From assembly GCA_023846275.1 (NCBI GenBank), contig CM043875.1, positions 8,551,958-8,615,957 on the forward strand: a stretch of 64,000 bases of DNA, read 5' to 3'. Below, piece by piece: positions 38,045 through 50,651 of this stretch; within the stretch, counting starts at the first letter, position 1, and every line of letters starts with the position of its first letter. The DNA comes from Vanilla planifolia (lineage: Eukaryota > Streptophyta > Magnoliopsida > Asparagales > Orchidaceae). The notes under the pieces were generated by a model. That model was not told the DNA's origin and did not search any database. It saw only the letters and a list, made by a program, of their open reading frames with translations. The position numbers and the translations under genes are program-made.

Positions 38045-40490
38045 GAGCTAAGGACACAATTATACCTTTCAGAAAGTACAACAATTTTGCTTATATCAAT
38101 CACATGGATAGATATGAATTAATATTGAGAAATAACAAAGACAAAAAAAATAATTGCTACACATCAATTTAGTCAATTGCCATGAGTCTAACACTTCAAA
38201 TCTCATGTGAATACAACGCACATGGATAATCATGTTGTATGCTCTTTTGGGCAGATCCTAAAGGATTGATAGGCTGAATTATAAGAAATAAAAAAACAAA
38301 ATAAGAAGTAAAATCAAAACATAATAGCTAAACAACAAGAAATTGTTTTCTTGTAATAACCAGTAGCTTAGACTTGACATCTACAAGGTATTGTCCGCAT
38401 TCTTCAGCCTTAAAGCACATGGCTGTGCTGTTGAGAGTGGGTCTGAAAGCATAAATTTGAGTCAACAAGGTAAGCAGAATGTGGTATATGGTAGATGCTC
38501 AAGGATCAGCCACAAAAAAAATTTCATAAAGGTGATAGAAATAGGAATGATGAGAAGAACTTCAACTATGGTGACCAGCCATGTAGAAGCCAAGCAAAGG
38601 CAGCGATGGGTTAGAAAGGATCCTAAGTAAAATATTAAAAATATCATAAATTTACAATTTCTTGCCTATCCTAAGTAATATCTTCAAAACAATTAGTACT
38701 ATCAACTAAGTTAGACCAATGCAGAAGGCAAGATAGTGTGATCCCATGATTATCACTTCCCATTAACCTAATTTCCTCATCTTTCACAACAATCTCCCAT
38801 CATATATTACTGCAACATTCCTCTTGTCATGTGTTACTACCGAGTGTTGTTCATCATCATCGTTGGCACAACTTCTCTCTTTCTCTTACTTCTCAACACA
38901 ATTTAAAAAACCCTCAAATGTCATGTTAAGATGCTACAATATGATGTAGTCATAACCCCATAACATACTTAAACAGTTCTATGGCCATCATTTCTTCTCT
39001 CCAATGAGTCGAACGCTACATTCACTTAATATTATCATCAATACTCTTCTTTTGCAGCCATGAATTGTAAGACCCTTATTTGCATAATATATATGACTAG
39101 TTACTTCTTTTGTAATCTTAATTGATAATTTTAAATATATATTAAATTACACTTGATTAAGTTACTTCATGCTAAGACAAAGTGATGAAATAAGTAAGGT
39201 GTGATTTAGTTAAAGATATTAAAATCTCCTAATTAACTATGTGAAGTTGCATAATTATGTTTATTGAGAATTTATGTTGTCATATTCTATGTGTTTCAAA
39301 TTATCAAAACATAAAGGAAATTTACTGCAACTTACACACACTGAGCTAGGTAAAATTTACCTAATAGAGAATGGAAATATTACTCTTTGTTAATAGTTCC
39401 CATTTGGCATTGATTACAGGCTACATTTAAGATAGAATATCATCAATTCTGAATATTATTTTATTAAGTTTTATACGTCAGGTCTTATAGACGTTTTTAG
39501 GATATGTGATAGTTTGGTTTAATTTATCCTGCTAACAGTTTAGTTTATTATTCTTAAGTTATTACTACAATTTAGATAAACAATACATTAATAACATGGG
39601 TAGTTGCATATACATTTGATCTGAATATAACTAATGATTACTATTAGTTGAATTCTCTGTCATTTATGAGTCATGCTTCAACACGATATGTATGTGAAAA
39701 TGATATGTAGACCACATACATGGATATATATTTATTATTCAGTTATATTTAAAGTGATGATATAAAACTGATTTTTATCATAGTACAGATTATAGAGCTT
39801 AAATTTTCTTTTAGCATCATTATCAATTATTATGGCACTGCTCCTACAATAGGTTCATTTCAATGTGTACGTCAATCTCCAAGCATTTATGCACATTTTA
39901 TTTTATGGATTGTTGATGTTTATCCTCTTAACATTATTTTTAATATCATTTAATCATGAGAACAAAGATGCACAGCATTAATAAGCTCACAATGGTAGTA
40001 TGCCATTGACAATATAATGTTAATTTGTATATAATTATGTGTAATTGCAGGATGGAAAAAGGTGATGGTCAATGGTAGTGGTAACCCAACTAGTTAAATG
40101 ATGTGACATTAGATAAATAATCAACCAGTTTAGCATACAATCCTACAAAGTGACAAAATATTAATTTAGGTTGATGACAACCATCCTATGAAAAGGTGCC
40201 TATGCAATACCAACATGGTTCACGAGTGATATGATAAGAAAATGCAAGGAACTTATGTGTATCAAGATGCTAAGGTTGTTTAAGATGTGATGATGCGTTG
40301 CCTTTTAAATGCCTCCACTCACATGCGCAACAATCACTATGGAGTGCAGAGACGCAACATCTGTTCAACACTAAAGATGTCGATCCAATCTTAATAATAG
40401 ACTATTAGACCGTTCATAAGTTAAGAAACATCTTACTAGTTAAGGAAAATAACAATCTTTAAATAACATGACCAAAATTCTGCACAGGCA
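38045..40490. other. 5' flank of the PIG-B gene
   Basis: Should contain the promoter and 5' UTR of the minus-strand gene, but no TATA box or UTR exon could be assigned. Bases 38,391-38,630 are less A/T-rich and have an open frame with no recognisable content. The rest is A/T-rich. Confidence 0.4.
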
Positions 40491-40499
40491 GTGATTAGG

Positions 40500-41150
40500 G
40501 ATAGCAATTACACAAACGGGCACAGAGTCAATAGTGCAATGGAGGTCGATTCTGGCTTAAGCGAGATCTCGAGGAAGGCAGGAGATGGCGACCGTCCCAC
40601 AGAACAGTGATAGCCCAGGGAATAGGGTAGCAACTGAACTGCGACAGGAAGAGCGGTAACACGGTGGTCGAGTGACAGGAGGGTGGACGGTGGTCGTGCG
40701 CCAGGATGGTAGGTGAGAGCTGGAATTGTTGGTGAAGGTGATGCTGAGGAGGTGAGCGGTAACTCGTGTTCTGTAGCAGACGGTGAAGGCGGTGGGAAGA
40801 GGCGACGGGAGCAGCTCAATCAATCAGGCAGCGACGTCTACGATTCCCAGGGAAGGAGGCGGCTGCTGTAAGACTCGGAGGCCGTGACAAGAAGACTCGC
40901 AAGAGGTGAGCGGTCGGGTGGAATGGTAGGTGAGGCAGTGATGACTTGGCTCGGTGATCGCCTGCGAGGAGTGGCGGGCTGGTCAAGCGGTAGGGAGTGG
41001 GAGGAAGTTTAGAACTGACCGTGAAGAGTAATTTGGGAAGGACGGCCGGAGGTGGACTTCTAAGGTTTAGCCCGGCTTGGTAGACCTCGTTTAGTGGGAT
41101 TAATTAAGTTAAGCTTAAGCTGGATTGGGTTTAAGTTGGATCTCAACGGC
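40500..41150. other. Isolated GC-rich block of unknown identity
   Basis: About 600 bases of clearly G+C-rich, purine-biased sequence (plus strand: many GGTGG, GAGG and GCGGT words) stand in A/T-rich DNA. Minus-strand open frames (88 and 103 codons) are proline- and serine-rich with no known domain. It could be an LTR or transposon end, or a distant first exon or promoter. I see no decisive sign. Confidence 0.45.
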
Positions 41151-41159
41151 CAGTATCTA

Positions 41160-41375
41160 TCCAACTCTTTCTAACCCTCTTAATCCTATCCACGAACCCT
41201 ATTTTATCATTCAATCATTTTTTTGCAATTGACTTTATTTGTTGTTTTCTTTTTGTTACTTGTCCTCTTGCAAACCCCCTTAATCCTATCCCATGAACTC
41301 TAATATATCATTTAATTGTTGCTTTCTTCAATTGATCTTATTAGTTGTTATTTTCTTATAAGTTGTACTCGTCTC
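41160..41375 (+). repeat. Direct duplication of about 105 bp
   Basis: CTTAATCCTATCC is followed by ATGAACTC- or ACGAACCC-type sequence, then a T-rich TTATTTGTTGTT stretch. The block occurs at about 41,178 and again at about 41,279. Confidence 0.6.
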
Positions 41376-41379
41376 TCAG

Positions 41380-44300
41380 TTAGTTTGTTTTAGTCAGTAA
41401 ATATATGATCTTTGTATTTAGAGAATTTGTTACTTCCACAACAATGATCTCAACATCCTTTTGTTTCTTTTATCACTAAATCTATCTTATTGATAATTTT
41501 ATCTTTGGATGATTCTTTGTTCTATTGGCTTAGAGATTATATTTTGTCATAAATCTATATTAATTGTTATTTTTTTTATTACCTACAATTTCTTATTTGA
41601 GAATGTGTAGTGGCATTTTCTGTGTTAATAACAATCATATAATTTTATCATCTCCAAGCTGTATAAGATAAGAACTAATTTTCACCCATCAATTCTAACA
41701 AAGTACATAAATGCTTATTATTTGGCATATTTCAATAGTGGTTGCCATTGGGTTAGGAAGCGTCAACATGCATGCACTTAGTTAAGGATCCCCTTTGTCC
41801 ATCTAAATCTGTTTATCAAACATTGCTTTTTTGCTCAATCATTCCACTTCATAGCTTACATGATTGTTTTTCCAAATCCACATTATATTAAGACTAATTT
41901 GACATAAAATTACTTTGGTAACATTGATCTTTGCACTGATTGGAATGATTATTTCATTTCTTTTTGCAAAGGTTTTTTTTTTTGGCAATTTAACTGTTTC
42001 ATATGAAACAAATTATTTAAATGGTATTCAATATTGTGTAGTTCATACTTCAGTTAAGTTGTTTTTAAAATAAAACTATTATATATAATAGTTTAAATTT
42101 TATATGATGAGTTTGGTTGTCTTTGTTTGTAAATAATAAGTTTTGCTTTTGTTATATTTACCATGTTTTTTGTTGACTTTAGCTATGCATAGTTTTATTT
42201 ATTGGGCTATCATTATTAGTTGTCACATATTTTAGGTCACATTTTTCTACTCGTGTCATTAGATTTTTTCTCTATTTCAAGATCAAACCATGCAAGCCAA
42301 TATTATATTTATTTGCTTTTTATTTAACTATATAATGGCCATAAAAGCATGTAGGATATGAATTATATTAATTATCATATGTATTTTACCTATTGTTTAT
42401 AACCTTTTTTATTACTCATAAATCATGTTAACCCTTTAAAGTCATCGCAAAGTACTCCTGGCTCTTATTTCCTATTTTTAGTGCTTCATTTTATTTATGT
42501 TGTTTATTTCTTCCAAGAACAAATAATCTTCATCCTTTTTTATTTAATGCATTTGTGATTATGTTTCAAATTTTCATCATTATTATCAATATATTGCAAT
42601 AATTATTCAATTAGATTAATGATTTTAGTTCCATTATTTGTGTATAGTATCGCATCTTCATTATTATTATTAATTTTAATTGTTTTGTTAGATCTTTTCA
42701 ATTTTAATTGCTATTTTGCTTATTCAAAATTATTGTTTTGTGTCAGCTCTCTTCGATGTTGCACATGTAATTGATTTATTTTTTGCTTGTTTTCATATTA
42801 GGAGAGTGATAATATAGGGAGTGATTACTTGCACAAATAAATTAATAGATTTACATAGGCCTCCAACTCAATGATAGACAAGATGTGGTACAATATTATT
42901 GCACCTTTTGCCAACACACAAACTTGTGCATTGTAGAGAGAGTTAGAGAATGCATAAAAATTTCTATGCCACTATAATTGCCAAAAGCATAGTTTGAGCA
43001 ACTAACATATGCTAGCTTAGTTTAACGTTTTACATATGATGATGAGTTCTACATTGGGTAATGTTTCCAAACTTGCATTTTTTTAGCAAAAGGATCGTCC
43101 TTAAAATGATTTATTGAGAGTGACAATGTTATTAAACTACCTACCCAATCCAATCCACTCCACCCATAAAAGAATGTTTGATGTAGAACTCAAAATTGAA
43201 TCAAAGTACACAATAAAATAGTTTACTTTTATTATTGCAAAAACATTGTTAAAATGGGAATCTAGTGAATGGTAATCTACAAGCCATGCTTGAAAAGATG
43301 TAAAACCATTCACCATTCTAATGGCTATCTTAAAGTTGGGTAAAAGAATTTAAAAAGAGAATTTTAATAATATAATGACTTTGCTTGAAAAAGTGTTTTA
43401 TAGGGTTAAATTATGAAATAAGTTTATCAAAGGTGAACAATTATGTTCGGGTCAAGTTTTTAAAGTATTCATTTTTGCGAAAGGTTCAAATGGGACTATT
43501 AATAATTGGAGCTATCTAGCAACCCAAAAAATCATTTTTCTTATATGATATCATACAAATAGACCTAAATTATGCAAATTTATACACAAATAATTATTAT
43601 ATTTTTGAATGATTAGAATCATAATGATGAACATATTTGTTGCAAGCCAACGTTATAGGTTACAATTGTCAATAAAACTGCAACCTCCTCTCCCTAATCC
43701 ACACCATAGACAAATGAATGACATATTTCATTATAAGGCTTTCAACTATTTTGTAACATTATTGTCAACCCTAGATAGCTCTACATTTTGACTTAAGATT
43801 TAGGAGAGGAGAATGTCACATAGTTAAGATTGATATTAGATTATGGTGATCAACTTAGTATGCTAGTAGAGCGATTCTAGAACCTTTGATAAGTAATCAA
43901 CGCCTAACCCTACACAATCTAGCATTAAGAAAAAAATTTTCAAGTACTAGTGGAGAGAAATTCTTTCATAAAACTGTGAACCTTCTTCAACCATGCCATT
44001 GTTACATAGAGTGGGTCATGTTATTCTTGTTTAAGAGGACCAATAAATGGGGAAATTGTCCTATTTATCTTTAGCATGTTTTGCTTTTTGCTATTGCATC
44101 ATATTATGAGATTTTTATTGCATTCTAATTTTCTAGCATTATGATAATATTTGAAGTGTCTTTCCTATTTTATTTGTAACAAAGATACCATTAGTTTTTT
44201 TTATTAAAATATACAACTTATTTTTGTTTAGCATTAACTAATGGTGATTATATAATAGGATGTTTTATCTTAATGATATTAGTAGCAATAAGAACTTCAA

Positions 44301-44990
44301 GCAATATATGAATTTAAATAATTTTTCTTATAAACAAAGTTTAAGATGTTTGGTTAAAGGCTATTATAAAGTGAGTATATCTAATTAATGTTCTAATATA
44401 GTTGAAGGATCTTTCTTTGAAACAACTATTGAGAAGTGCATTTCACATAACAATTTTTTGTGATACACTAAAATATGTAATTATATTTGTGCACTCTGCA
44501 TTAATCATTAATTGAGTGGTACATGTGGAATAGTTACATAAGCATAGACCTTAATAGTATCTTAAGCAAATGAATTATTGATTTCTTGGAGATTATAGGC
44601 AAGGAAGTGATAAAGATGTTTGAATAATTAAATAGGCGTGATCATTGTATGCTCTATTGAAAAACTATACATATAATCTTGAACAATTCAAATTTGTATA
44701 TATATATTGTATGTATTGAAAATCAAGAACTTAAGCCAATGACATTATAATTAAATATCTATTAATTTATTAAAATTAATTTTCTAAAATACGATTTTAT
44801 AGAGTAAAATAATAATAAATTAATATGATTTTATGATACATGCCATGTTTCCAGATGTGATCAAAAAGTTTATTTATGTATTCCATTAAGTAGAATTCTT
44901 TGAGAGGAATAATATAACGTTAAGTTTATAATTTTTTTATATCTAAAAAATTAATTATGCTTTTTAAAAGAAATTGATATAAAGTAATTT
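41380..44990. other. A/T-rich intergenic sequence, nothing recognised
   Basis: Long T-rich stretches on the plus strand. Short open frames at 43,609-43,791 and 43,886-44,074 have no recognisable motif. Confidence 0.5.
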
Positions 44991-44999
44991 CTTGAATTA

Positions 45000-46260
45000 T
45001 GTAAGAGAATTTTTGTAATTTTATTAATTTTCTATCTGTTGTCTCGATTAGGATAAGATCGAATGGGATACTTGCTTGGTGATGAGAAGGGAATAAGTGA
45101 GAAAGAGAATGGTAAACAAAGAAGACAGAGAGGAGGGTTGAGATGAGAATAAAAAAAGAGATTTTGGTAGAGAGAAAACCACAATAACGGACAATAAATA
45201 AAAAAGAAAACCCAATATAAAGAAGTTGACATATTCTTATTACATCTTGAACGAAATTTTGGTAGTAAGAGAAAAAGAGAAAGGGGAACAAATTAAATCA
45301 AGCAAAACTAAGAAAGGTATGATTTTAGTATTATATTTTAACTTTTGTTTAATTAAGTTTCATAAAGTTATATATGTTTAATTATTATTTAAAATTAGGA
45401 GATGTGTAAGAATAAATTATGAGTTGCAAGATGTATTAAAGTAAATGAGAAATTTAGGTTAATTGATGGTTGTTCATGTAGCAACATACAAGTATGATAG
45501 TTAAATAGTAATCGTATGATCAATTCATATAAGCAAAAATAGGAAGAACAAAGATTGTGGAGGCATTATACATGCATCAGTAAACTAATTGATTATGCTT
45601 GATCATACTAAATGATATGAGCTAAGTCAATAAAATTTAACAATATGTGGCATTTTAAGTGTGATGGTTGGTAGCCTTATACAATTTGTCTGAATTTTTT
45701 CAAGGTAAAAGATTGTATCAGTTTGTTGAGAGAATTGTATGATAACTTATGTGAATATCATACATATATGACGTGAGTGATAATACGTGATGGTTATTAA
45801 GTTAGTTGAAGCTTAGAAGAGATGAGATTGTATGCATGATAGTATAGGTCATACTTTATGATAAGTAGAGTAGCCTGATGAAGAAATAAAAGTGGTTATT
45901 GAATTGGAACATGGGGTATATCATAAAAGTATAATATTTGATTTGATCAGATTATCAATTTGAAGAAAAGTAACGATTATGTAATATAATATAGATGATT
46001 ATATTGTATAATCATAATGGAACAAAGGATCTTATGACAGATCATATGTGTCTAGTAAAATAATGCTAAACACATTTGATGATATGGGTGATCACAATAT
46101 ATTATCAATCAAGAATAGTGAGGAAGCAGTGTGCAAGGCTAATCATACGATATGGTTGGGAAATCATATAATTATGATGCATATAAATAATTGAGGAAAT
46201 AGGACAAAATTTTTAGGAATAAAATTAATTAGAACTAGTTATTAGTTATATAATATCAAT
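45000..46260 (+). mobile_element. LTR-like tract with palindromic CATAC/GTATG words
   Basis: Shares the TCATAC-GTATGA word class with 5.9-6.6 kb and 58.6-59.3 kb, here with plus-strand polarity by general appearance. No pol or gag sequence adjoins it. Borders are guesses. Confidence 0.3.
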
Positions 46261-49200
46261 GATTATATAATAATTATTATACATGTATGAAATTACAAAA
46301 AGCCTTAAAGAAAAAGAGATTGATCTAAGAGTTAGTCTTATATTTAAGTAAACTTGATACCTATTATGTTCACATCTTATTAAATTTATTCATTTTTATT
46401 CTTAAATTGGAATATTTTAACACACTATCTTCCATTATGTATTTAGATATTTGACATGATTACTAAAATGAAATGTAAAAACATTATATCAGATAATAGA
46501 TTACATATTATAATAAATGTTTATTTATTTATATAAAATACATTTAACATAAATTAGAATATAAATATACCTAAAAATTAGAATGATAATGGAATAAAAT
46601 AATAAAAAATAGATGTTTTGAGATGTCATCCTTATTTTATATAGTATGAGTGTTATTTAGAGATTATATATTATGAGTGTCGTGATATCATTACATATAT
46701 GTAACTTAGTAATTTGAAGTATAGGTCTAGAGCACATACTTGATAGATAATTATGGGTATAGGTCTAGCAGCTTGGTGAGAGTATCGGTTAAGATTTTTA
46801 CTACCTAAAAGCTAGTTAGACACACGTCAATGCTTCTGAACAATCAATATATCTATTTTTAGGTCTATAGTCAAGATTAAAATCCTAAAATTGTATTATA
46901 GGCTCAAAATCAATGTTGAAAATTCAAAAATGACAAAAAATGGCTAATTTGGCCTATTTATGTAGCTTTGCCATCTATTGTCACTTGTCGTAAGCCTGAC
47001 TTAAATCGACCTAAGGATGACCGACCAGTATCACATTTTGTCAAAATGAATAGATGAATGGGTCTTCTAGACCCATTGCTAATTGTGGATTCACAAGACC
47101 CACGAAAACATTTAGATTCACTGTGTTAGTTTATCTACAACTCTATAATATTACTTTTTTGTTTTCACCACATAATAGTTCCCTTTCATTTCATTGATTT
47201 CTTTTTATTTTGTCGTTTCCCTTTTATCATGTCATTCATTTTTCACTTCGTCACTTAAAGATTGCTTATATTTGCTATATAAACTTAATATTGTTATTGC
47301 CTTTCTTACTCTTTATGATTTGATTTTCTTAAATATTTTAGACTATCTTTATATGTAAATTATTTTGTTCCTCTAATTTTTTATGAGTCTTAGTAAAGTT
47401 TTTCAATGCTTCCATTGATGTTTGTGTGACATTCACTTTATTCTTTCTTTATTGTGAGATCAATTTATTCAACCACTTTTCGAGTACTTTATTTCTATCA
47501 TTAAAGGGATTATGAACCAAGCATACAGAGTAACCCTTGTTTTGTACCGGGCCCTTCTTGGCTAAGATTTTCTTAGATGAGTCTCTCTTATGTATTAACA
47601 TTTTTTTGTTTCTCTTATTTATCTTTCACATTTTCTTTATTCCTGACACACATTAGTTAATAGCTGAATTGTTCATTACAATTTACAAACTTTCATTTAG
47701 ATATAATTTGTGTTTTGCCTTATTATCAAGTCTTTACTTAAAGAGTTTGTCTATTTTTACATATTTTCAATGTGTTAAATCCCTTTATTATATGATATTA
47801 TAAAGTTGGTTAATTGGTGATCTGTCTACGAGGTAGTATCACCTCTAGCCCTTATTAATAGACCCTCTTTTTTAGAGTAGCATAGTGGAAGCAGAAGTGT
47901 GGATAATGAATAAAAATAAAAGAAAGAAAGAGAATGAGAGGTGAGTTTCACCACACATGATTTAATTCTCTAAAAAGATTCTTTTCAAAGGATCCTTGAA
48001 TTTTATAAAGTTCTTATATTCATTTCTCTCTTTTTTTTTGAATTCTTCTAAATTTACTTTGAATTCAATTGAACTCTAAATTCAATTGAATTCTTATAAT
48101 TTAAAATTCTTATAAATTTATTTTAAATTACTTCATATATTCTTCATATCATTTTATATAATAGTTGAGATATACTTTTTAATCATAAAAAGAAAAACTT
48201 ATGATTTTATTAAGAATTTAAAACTCATAAACTTTCGTAAGTTTTGCACTTATCTTCTTAGTCTCATGCGTGCTCTCCATGATGCACAACTATATGGTTG
48301 AGCCAGTGTGGTTGTTTTGTGTGTGCAGGTGCTATTCTTATATACGGAGAGACGTCTATGCATATAACAATGGTGACACGTTAAGTGCACTTATTGTGCA
48401 CCCCCAAACATGCGGGCAGCAAGTGACCGACTGATGCATGTCCATTACACATGTGCATGTTTAGCTTAAAAGCATGCACCAACGTGCATTCTCCAAGTAA
48501 TGCCCAACATGTGTTTCTATTGATTTATACTGTGTTATTGATTTTTATCCTTGTTTTATTATTTTTTATCCTTTTATCTTCTCTCTTGTTTTTTTCATTA
48601 ATTTTTTATTTAATGACCTTATAAATGATCTCTTGATCTATTAAAGCCCTAATAAATGATGTGATAAAGCCTAGTAAAGAATATACCATAAAAAAAGTAT
48701 GTAAGAATATAGTTATTAAACTACATTAAGTATGTTATCTAACATGATTATTAATTATTATTGTTATATATGAACTTATTTTATATGTTATATCTCTCAC
48801 AATATTATTATATGTTATTTTGATATTCATCCAATTAAGTCTTTTATATTGGTTTAATACATAGTTATTAACATATGTAGGTATAAAGATTGTACATCTT
48901 GGGATACATAGAGAATAATGTATAAAAATTGTATGTTATAATGAATATATTAGTATTAGAATTTATTTAATTGTAATGAAGTAGTGACGTAATAAGATAT
49001 AAGGCTATCGCACACATACACTTAGTTTGCTTGTGTGTTTACTTAATTGATGATACGATTGATAATGTACTTTTTTGATAGGTGTTATATTATATTAATA
49101 TTAAAATGAGGTTTTAGAGATATGATATGATCCATAGGCTTTGCCAACAAGATTATAAAGTGATTATTCTATTAATTCATGCTAACAATGGCATTCATAT

Positions 49201-50285
49201 AAAAGTATAAACATATTATGCTAATAGATAATCTCTATTATACGGTTGACACTATATTATGACATTAAGAAAGCATACATACGTATTCCTATTGATAAAT
49301 AATCTTAAAAATACAAATATATGTATATTATATGGTATGACAACATGTGATTTTTTGAATTTATTTTCCTTGTTGTTATCAATATAAGTATTATCATAAT
49401 TTTTAAAAAATATATTATTGGTCATGTAAATATTTTCATATAGTTATTTTATTTATTTCATATGATCATGTCATTTTGTTTAGATATTATCGTTCTTGAT
49501 CTTAACACTTATGCTTTAATTGCAATTTAACTTGTTAACATTACAAACTTAGTGGTTTGTGATTTATTTTTTTTTTTTACCCTTCTAAAATAATAAAGAT
49601 AACTTTATAATAAGATATAGTGTTAGTGGTTTTTTTTAGTTGGGCACTATATTTTTCTATTTTAAATTATTTGTATATTGTCGAGATGAGACATATTAAT
49701 AGTTATGTTTTTTTTTCTTTTATTATTGTTTCGTCAAATTGAAATAAAAATTATTTGTTATTATATTCTCCATAAATTTCTCACTATTTTTGTTATATTA
49801 CAAAACCTATGTTTTACATCAATTATCGTATAGATCAATTATAATTGAGATAATTTCTTGTACTCCAAGTAGTTGAGATGAATTGATTTTTAGACTTAGG
49901 TCTAACAACATAGCTCTTATACTGTTTTAGAATTTTTTTGAGTTATTATATTAGAATTATTTTTCTTTGATATAATATGTAGACATAATTAAAAAAGAAA
50001 ACAATCCTAAAGTAAAAAATAAAAACCTATCAAACATTATTTTGTGTTTAGAATTACATATTTTTTTTACTTTTAATGAAATAAAAATTCTCTAAATTAT
50101 ATCTTCAATTACAAGTGATGAAACTCATATTGATCTATTATTAAAATAAAAATTAAAAATCTTAAACTATTATTTAATATTTAAAATTATTTATTTTAAT
50201 TTTATATTTTTAAAAATATTTTATTATTTATTTTGTTTCAAAAATTATATTTTAACCTCAATTTGTGAAACATATTTATTATCAC
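46261..50285. other. Repeat-rich intergenic sequence
   Basis: Two less A/T-rich patches (46,740-47,130 and 48,240-48,530) look like LTR sequence, but no coding remnant or repeat pair was found. No gene is supported. Confidence 0.4.
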
Positions 50286-50289
50286 AAGA

Positions 50290-50651
50290 TAAAGGAGCCG
50301 AAAAAGTGATGCATGATCGATGGTGACCTCAACAGGAAAGTTCTTTGACAGAGAAACACGTCACCATCATGTCTTTCTCTTTCACTTCTCGTTTCCAATT
50401 TCCACACGTAAATCTGAGAGCGATCAGCTGTCCTCTACGGAGAGAATACACGGAAATCGTTACCAGAAAGCATCCCAAAAAAGTAGGAAAAGGACTTCAG
50501 TCCTCACGAACCTTGCGCGGAGAAGTAAGAAATTAATTGCGGAAAGATCAAGTAAAGTTTGCTTTGACTGCTTTGCAGCGTGAAATGTGTATCAGCTGAA
50601 GAACTGTTGAAATTAACGGATGGTTAACCATCGATGAATAGCAGCCGGATT
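50290..50651 (-). other. Probable 3' UTR of the GRAS gene
   Basis: Base composition shifts sharply from A/T-rich to mixed at about 50,290 and stays so through the GRAS gene. The segment follows the stop codon on the minus strand. Plus-strand open frames here are incidental. Confidence 0.5.

Noticed and set aside
40508..40823. Two overlapping minus-strand frames of 88 and 103 codons
   Set aside because: Both are open mainly because the block is G+C-rich. The Pro/Ser-rich peptides have no domain, and the two frames conflict.
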